From positions 124,001 to 188,000 of the forward strand of contig JAPYMA010003026.1 in assembly GCA_035041965.1 (NCBI GenBank): a stretch of 64,000 bases of DNA, read 5' to 3'. This DNA is from Anisakis pegreffii. Taxonomy: Eukaryota > Nematoda > Chromadorea > Rhabditida > Anisakidae. The stretch's first letter is position 1; each line of letters opens with the position of its first letter. The notes beneath the pieces were generated by a model. The model was not told the DNA's origin. It searched no databases and saw only the letters and a list, made by a program, of their open reading frames with translations. Made by a program: the position numbers and the translations under genes. Shown here piece by piece: positions 57,569 to 64,000 of the stretch.

Positions 57569-58923
57569 TAAATGAACAGTCGATATATTATTTTCAAGTA
57601 AACCGTTCCAGTGAACAAATTTAAGTAAAGTCCGCAATCAATACAGATCTCCCTGTGATAACTGACTAAATTTTTCCGACTAAACGCCGAATAAAGATCA
57701 CTTTTGATCGTTCAAAATTGATGTCTGCTTAGCCTGCATACGATTTCTGCTTTATCAACTCACCATAGAGCGTTTCTGTAACGCCTAAATGTGAACATAT
57801 AACAGATATGCTTGAAAACGCAAGGCTTAGGACAATTCAAGGGAGCAATTTGAAAAACGTTGACAAATCACAATCAGTTGCTGAGCACACGTGATGCGAA
57901 ACTGATCTGACGAGCGTGAAATGCTAGAATCAGAAGCACCTGATATATGTAAGATAACACAAACCGATAATTAGATGCAAGCCAAAGCATAGACCGGCCC
58001 AGGTCCGGAAACATGATGAATCGTCATAACTTTGCAGATTATTATCCTCAAGCTGATGGCATCCTTCATAATGATGGCTTCGCTTCGTAGATAACTCTTG
58101 GCTCTTTGGATATCTAATCCTCCTGTCAATACCAAACTAATTTGCTACGGAATCAGTGAATCAATCCCATTAGATTTGGTTGTCAGCAAGTGTTTTGTTA
58201 TCAATCTGGTTACGCTGCCACTCAATGATCACGATCCACTGGATTAACTATGTGCATTTTGATCGGGGCCATTCAACGTATACGATTGACTGTTGTTGGC
58301 AAGGAACAAGGAGCATGAATGTCATTACTGATATGGTTGCTGACATTACTACCTAATACCTATTACTGTATTATTATTGTGAGATTATTTATGAGCGTGC
58401 AATATTCGTATCCAACTGAAAACTTTCATTCACCTGCCGATTGAATACACTCATCAGCATCACCTAATGTTTCTCAGCACCGCGCTAGCATTCAGCCACC
58501 GTTCATGCTCATTCCTCCATCGAAATTTCTTGATGATTACAAAATTGCGCTGTGGAATCGGCAACACTTTTTTTAGTTACACCGAATGCCTGAATTACCT
58601 GATACTTTAAGCGCTTGATTATGTCATATTCCGAAATGTGTCCAAAAGCCAATTCAAACATTCCAAAGCTTGAACACAAGACTGGCACTAATCAGTAGTC
58701 CAAGCCCACCTATTAGCCTGAGACTAAAGCTATTCTTAGCTCAATCCACTTCGAAATTTCCAGTTTGTGTCACTTTTGAATTAGTGCATCTGAATATTTA
58801 CGCCGTCTATAAATGGACAATATGTCTTGAGCAAAGAATGTTGTTTCATGGTAGCTTTGCAGGAAGTTGATGTTTCAGGAAGGATCGCATTGTTTTACAT
58901 TGCAAGTTTGATTCAGATTCGTT
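57569..58923. repeat. Duplicated cluster spacer, copy C
   Basis: Full-length copy that ends at the start codon of TTL copy 4. It shares CTGTGATAACTGACTAAA, GCATACGATTTCTGCTT, GAGCAATTTGAAAAACGTTG and CACTGGATTAACTATGTGC with the other copies. A TATA-like TATAAATG lies at about 58808, roughly 115 bases upstream of the copy 4 ATG. Copy A has no such element at that place. Confidence 0.75.
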
Positions 58924-60303
58924 ATGCGCACGTTTCTGATTATTTTGTCATGTCCTATGCTCTTCGCGGAAGCTTTCGACATCGGATACCAACAGTCGGT
59001 TAAAGTTCAAGGCCGTTTGGTGTGTCATGGTGTACCGCTGAGCAATATGCCCGTGAGGTTGTACGATCATGATAAAGGTAGTTAGGCTCCTACTCCATTC
59101 CGACATAACAAATATACACATTTTGCTTTGATCTACAACGCTTTTTGATCGACATCTACCCGTGACCGGTCAATCTGCCTAAAGACGTTTGCCTAATGAC
59201 AGTTTGCCTAAAGACTAATTCCGTAACGGACAGTTGGCCTAATGCAAAATTTGCCTAACAGACAGTTTGCGTAACGAACAGCTTGCTTAAGGAATAGTTT
59301 GCCTAATAAGCGAAATATCCATTAAAAAACCGAAAGCAAACTGTTCGTTAGGCAAGCTGTCCGTTAGACAAGTTATCCGTTAGGTAAACTATTTGTTAGG
59401 GAAACTGTCCGCTAGGCAAGTTGTCTGATAGGCAACCTGTCCGATAGCCAAATTGTCCGTTAGGCAAACTATCCGATGGGCAAATTGTTCGTTAGGCAAA
59501 CTGTCAGTTAGACAAGCTGTCCGTCAGGCAAGTTGTCCGTCAGGCAAACTGCCTGTTAGCAAAATTGTCCGCTAGGCAATGTGTGTTTAGGCGAACTGTC
59601 GTTAGGCAAAATGTCTCTAGTTAGATTGACCGAGTACCATATCAATCGAATAGACAACATACCTCCACAAGTTCGAAACATATCCCCGGATCATTGCGGG
59701 AATGCAGAGGTTTTCCCAACCGCTATGCGAATACTATTTCAACATCGTAATTCTGGGGAAAATTTTTAAGTGAAGCAGAACCGTGGTCATCTATTCCGAA
59801 TGTTTCTTTTCAAACTCACACTATGAGCTCACTTTTTTTTTCAAACTCAGCTCTTTTTTTGCAGGCATCGACCCACACGATCTTATGGCCAATGGGAAAA
59901 CGCATGTGGATGGATCGTTCACTCTAGAAGGATACACAGCCGAGTTCTTTACAATTGATCCAAAATTGATTATTTACTATAGATGTAACAAAGAAACATT
60001 CTCCAAAAAAGCGTCGATTCGGGTATGTGCCATATCAAACATCTCCATCATCCCTTACAACAAACACATTGAAATCCTCTCGAATTGGATGTTCCAACAA
60101 AATTGAAGACTTACTATGACCACATGATTGCTCGTTTACAGCCGCTTCTGGTGTGGAAGATTCCTAAGTGCTGGGATGTGCTAACGATGTGGGTGCCGAA
60201 AACACATGTGTCAATGGGAAAAAGTGCACACAACACTTACGAATTTGGTACTCTGGAAATGCGGTTCTTAAACAGATACGCTCAGCGAGATTGCCAACAA
60301 TGA
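58924..60303 (+). CDS. Transthyretin-like (TTL) secreted protein, copy 4
   Basis: Exons 58924-59077, 59865-60022 and 60142-60303 join in phase to 157 residues. The signal peptide (MRTFLIILSCPMLFAEA) is almost identical to that of copy 3. The core reads IGYQQSVKVQGRLVCHGVP, VRLYDHDKG, IDPHDLMANGKTHVDGSFTL, FFTIDPKLIIYYRC, then VLTMWVPKTHVSMGKS and the C-terminal AQRDCQQ, where the family's last cysteine is kept. Intron 1 is 787 bases because a 16-bp tandem repeat with an orientation switch has been inserted into it; the intron flanks are homologous to intron 1 of copy 3. The donor of intron 2 is GTATGT. The gene has no frame damage and should be functional. Confidence 0.9.
59171..59619. repeat. 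16-bp tandem repeat with an orientation switch
   Basis: From about 59171 to 59310 the units read GTTTGCCTAA-type (for example CCTAACAGACAGTTTG). From about 59341 to 59619 they read the reverse complement type (for example CAAACTGTTCGTTAGG, CAAGCTGTCCGTTAGA), with about seventeen near-regular 16-bp units. About 30 AT-rich bases separate the two blocks. The array lies in intron 1 of TTL copy 4 and is absent from the homologous intron of copy 3. Confidence 0.9.
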
Positions 60304-60790
60304 AGGGCACCGACGACGGCGGTGTTGAAAAAATTGTTCTTTCATGTTATTCATTCATATTGACTATAAGTTATCACCATTTTTCTATTGCTTCTACGAA
60401 ATCGCTCTTCTTTATGATTATCAATGACACATTCACTGGCTTTATTTCTCTGCTTGGTCGTACTATGTAACGTTGCGAATAAACACTGATTGTTGCTGTT
60501 TTTCGTATGAAAAGTTTATCTATTTTCGATTCGAACGGATTGTAGAATGCAGTCCGGATGTATAATTCCATAACTGGATGCTCGGGAGACTATATATGAA
60601 CATGCCAATATCCACAGCTTACAAATCTTGACGTTTAGAATAACTCTATTCTGTCTTCGTAGTTCATTTGATCAATTTAGATGCAAAACCTAACCATTAA
60701 TACCTCACCTCCGCAACTATGAATCTAACAATCCCACTTAATTCTTAATTTCTTGAGTGTTTCTCCACGAATGACAATTATTATGCTGGA

Positions 60791-61090
60791 TTTAGGCGTG
60801 CCAACGAAAAATGACTTTTTATATTCCGCATGAATGTATTAACCAGGGAAATCGACCGTCGCATATCGCCGATTTTGAAACAATGAATTCAACGTGATTA
60901 CAGTCAGAATGAAAGTAGAATCAAATGACAGTAATTCTAGCTGCCTTATTCCATGTGTAGTGGATGATGTTTTCAAAGTAATGAAAATTGAATGTGGCAT
61001 GCAATAATAATAGTTATCGGATTACTGTGAAGCGCTATTCATTGACATTAATGACACGCAGTGGAAGAGTTGACGCCAGAGAGGTAATCA
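60791..61090 (+). pseudogene. Second relic of a TTL copy-2-type last exon
   Basis: GTGCCAACGAAAAATGACTT, then TTTATATTCCGCATGA and GTCGCATATCGCCGATTTTG, match the last exon of TTL copy 2, but the frame is interrupted within the first twenty codons. A decayed acceptor (TTTAG) remains at the left. The flank to about 61090 matches the flank of the relic at 56.0-56.3 kb. Confidence 0.75.
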
Positions 61091-61134
61091 CATATCTGAG
61101 CAAATGAGTGTGTCACAAGAGGAGAATCTGCAAC

Positions 61135-61295
61135 CAGAACTTGCGAGTTTGGTATTGGCTAAAAATTGTCATCATTTTTCCATTATTTCTGTGATATTGC
61201 CGTTCCTTATGAATATTGATAAGATATTCTCTGACTTTATTATTCCATCTTGGTCGTACTTTGGGATATTACGAATAACTACTTAACAAGTAATC
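61135..61295 (+). pseudogene. Relic of a TTL copy-3-type gene end
   Basis: ACTTGCGAGTTTGGTATTGG resembles the ACTTACGAATTTGGTACTTT of the last exon of copy 3. The following ATTGTCATCATTTTTCC, TCTGACTTTATTATTCC and ACGAATAACTACTTAAC match the 3' flanks of copies 3 and 4 at about 55.85-55.96 and 60.36-60.48 kb. Only the end of the gene is left. Confidence 0.6.
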
Positions 61296-61689
61296 TCAGT
61301 AGTCATCGATGACTGACACGAAAAATTCGCATTTAGGTGGTTAAAGTGCAGTATTACAGAAAGCTTTGCAGTTTTGGTGAGAGGTAAAGATGAGATTTGA
61401 CTACAAGGAGAAGCCTCTTAGATCATTTCATCCTCACAACAGGTTTTGGGCTGAAGCAGATTCACGAAACCACCGGTTACAAGCACTACTTGAGCTTCAT
61501 GACACTTCACAGTCATCAGTGCCACAAACGTCACGGTTTTCCTTTCTTATCAACCTGTTTCCCGTACGCTAATGATACTAGCAGAAGAATGACGAAATCA
61601 TTCATAAGTTGTCATGAATCTGATTCTTCCGGCTGGAAAACTATGCAAGTCGTCGAGCGATATTGCTTAGAGGAATATCTTATTATCTG

Positions 61690-64000
61690 AAGGTATTTCA
61701 GTTTCTACATACTGGTCTCTATTGATCAACACATACATTATCGTGGCACTATGACCGAGAGTTACCATCTTCAGATGAATCGGTGCTCTCAGGCCTTGTA
61801 ACAGTTAACTCTGTAACATGGTGATTTCTCGATGCCATCAGACTCCCCAGATTCTTTACATCCAAGAAAAAATATTTTGTCGAGCAATTTTGCTTACCTT
61901 CAGTGGAATAGCTCATTTTCTCAAGGTATCCCAGTTGCTTAGCAGCTCCTTGTCAATACAGAGCACCTCTGCTCATCGATATATTCATTATCGCGATTCT
62001 ATGCGGGTCACCATCCTCAAATAATCCTTCTTCTTAGGTTTGTCAACGAATATGGCGGTTTCTCCACACCATTGGAAATAATGCCGCCAAACTTTGCACA
62101 ATTCATCACCATTACGTGATCAGTGATATTGCAAGCACATTTTTAATTTAGTGGAATTGAGGAATCGAACGGTGCAGAGAAATTGATATGTTAATGGACA
62201 AACATGAGAGTACGGTAAATTTGAAGATGGTAACCTCTGTATAGTTGTAGTAACGTATTGGTATTGATCTATGCTGAAATAATGTATCTGAATGGGCGAT
62301 TTTACACTTGCTGTTGAGATAGCTTCATGTTCATAGCCACATCTCCTCAAGAAAGAGGAATTGTTCAACAAAATTATGTTTTTCTCAATCTAGAGGTTCC
62401 GCTGGATCGAAAAATGCAAAGAAGTTCAGATCCTCAAGGCACTGGTACTCTCATCTTCGCCCAGTAGAATATGAATTTCTTTGCACCGTTCGATTGCTCA
62501 AAATCTCTAATTTCAGAATATCATATGTTTTGCCGAGCAATTATTAGAAGGTGAGGAGATATAACTATTTTCTCAATGTCATACAGGTGGCCATCTCCGA
62601 GCCTACCGTACTCTCAAGTTTGCCCAGTAACAGGAATTTTTTTGCATCATTCCATCCAGCGAAACCTCTACATTCAGAAAAAAATATATTTTTCCGCGCG
62701 ATTTCGCTTAGTTGAGTAGATATAGCAATTTTTCGAAAGCTATCTCATAGTCAATTAGCGCAGAGGTACTCATTCATATACACTGTATCACTATAGATCA
62801 ATTGTAAACATTACTATAGCGTTACAGGCGTTAAGATTTTCAAGGTCCTGGTACTCTCATCTTTGCTCGGTAACATATGAATTTCTTTGCACCAATCGCT
62901 CAGAATCTCTGCTTTCAGAATATTATATACTTTTCTGATCACTTATGAGTAGGTGAGGAGATATAACTATTTTCTCAGTGTCATACAGGTGGTCATCTCC
63001 GAACCTACGGTGCCCTGAAGTTTGCCGGATAACATATGAGTATTTGTGCACCAATCTTTCCAGCGGAATCTCAACATTCAGGCTTAATATATTCACGTCC
63101 ACCGTCTTCTCAGGTTGCACAGTAACATACCAATGTTTCTACATCATTCAATCGAACAGAATCTTAGCATTCTGAAAATGAGAATTTCGCTGAAGAATTT
63201 CGTTTCTACTAGGAGATATAGTTGTTTTTCTGATGCTCTAGGGGTTACCACATTCAAGCCTACCGTACTCACAGCTTTGCCCAATAACATATAAATTTTT
63301 TTACTTCATTAGATCCAACTGGATCTCTATATTAAGAAAAAGATATATTTTGCTGAGCGATTTTGCTTACTCGAGGAGACATAGCCATTTCCTTAGATAC
63401 ATCTCTAATGGATAGCGCAGTCGCGCTCATTCATACAAAATGATCGCTATTGTTCCATCTATGCGTTTTATAGCAGCAGGCGGATTGCGATCTTCGAGCT
63501 AACCGTCTTGTCAAGTTTACCCGGAAACATGTAAATTTTTTTCACCGTTCGATCCAGCAAAACCTCCAGATTCAGGATAATATAAATTTTACTGAGCAAT
63601 TTAGCTTAGTTGAGGAGATATAGGTTTTTGATTAACACCACCTCAAAGTAATGCTGGTGCCACCTTCAAGGCTACGGTATTCTCAAGTGTGCCCAGATCA
63701 TATGAATTCTTTGGCTCCATTCGACTGCTCAGATTCTCCACTTTCAGAATATCACATGCTTTGCCGAGCAGTTATGAGTAGGTGAGGGAATATAGCTGTT
63801 TTCATAACGCTATACGGATGGCGAACTCCGAGCCTGCCGTAAGCTTGCCGTTTGCTCATTAAGATATGAATTTTTTTGCATCGTTCGGGCCAGCGGAATG
63901 TCTGCACTCAGAAAAAATATATTTTGCCAAGAGATTTCGCTTATTTCGGGAGATTTAGCTATTTTCTAATGTTATATGGGCTGCCATGTTCAAGAACAAC
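61690..64000. repeat. Imperfect repeat block, about 160-250 bp units
   Basis: At least eight units share ACATATGAATTTCTTTGCAC, GATATATTTTGCCGAGCAAT, GAGGAGATATAGCTATTTTC and CGAGCCTACCGTACTCTCAA in fixed order. The landmark ATGAATTTCTTTGC recurs at about 62470, 62635, 62877, 63036, 63290, 63534, 63712 and 63867, so spacing alternates between about 160 and about 245; the longer units carry an extra segment with ACTCATTCATA. The block runs to the window edge. No coding is visible. Confidence 0.8.

Overview
The window looks like a piece of a nematode nuclear genome. Four things point to this: introns that end in the nematode-style TTTTCAG/TTTCAG acceptor, genes cut into many short exons, a tandem cluster of transthyretin-like (TTL) secreted protein genes (a family known essentially from nematodes), and a cytochrome P450, a two-pore potassium channel and an NLF-1/FAM155 protein of the kinds nematodes carry. 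Base composition is moderately AT-rich, with long non-coding stretches full of microsatellites. I cannot name the species. A parasitic rhabditid or spirurine nematode would fit, but that is inference. All gene models were spliced by hand from conserved protein motifs, splice sites and reading phase.

Left part (1-18.3 kb). Two phase-compatible exons of an unrecognised minus-strand gene run off the left edge. A seven-exon TASK-like two-pore K+ channel (minus, 7154-2907) and a five-exon NLF-1/FAM155 orthologue (minus, 18319-12096) follow. NLF-1 proteins carry the NALCN/NCA sodium leak channel to the plasma membrane, so two neighbours on one strand both bear on resting membrane potential, one for K+ leak and one for Na+ leak. 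A possible small single-pass membrane protein (plus, 10096-10632) lies between them.

Middle part (18.3-45.0 kb). About 26 kb hold no gene I can recognise. The stretch has many CTG/CAG triplet arrays, other microsatellites, one inverted duplication of about 50 bp, and a few open segments whose coding status and strand I cannot settle.

Right part (45-64 kb). A complete twelve-exon CYP3-clan-like cytochrome P450 (plus, 44968-49118) is followed by four three-exon TTL genes in tandem (50.4, 52.7, 54.9 and 58.9 kb). Decayed TTL exon relics, three copies of a duplicated spacer and a 10-N assembly gap lie among them, so the cluster appears to be gaining and losing copies, and the gap may hide another gene. 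Intron 1 of the last TTL gene holds a 16-bp tandem repeat that flips orientation part-way. The last 2.3 kb are imperfect repeats of about 160-250 bp; relatives of these repeats also sit inside an intron of the K+ channel at the other end of the window.
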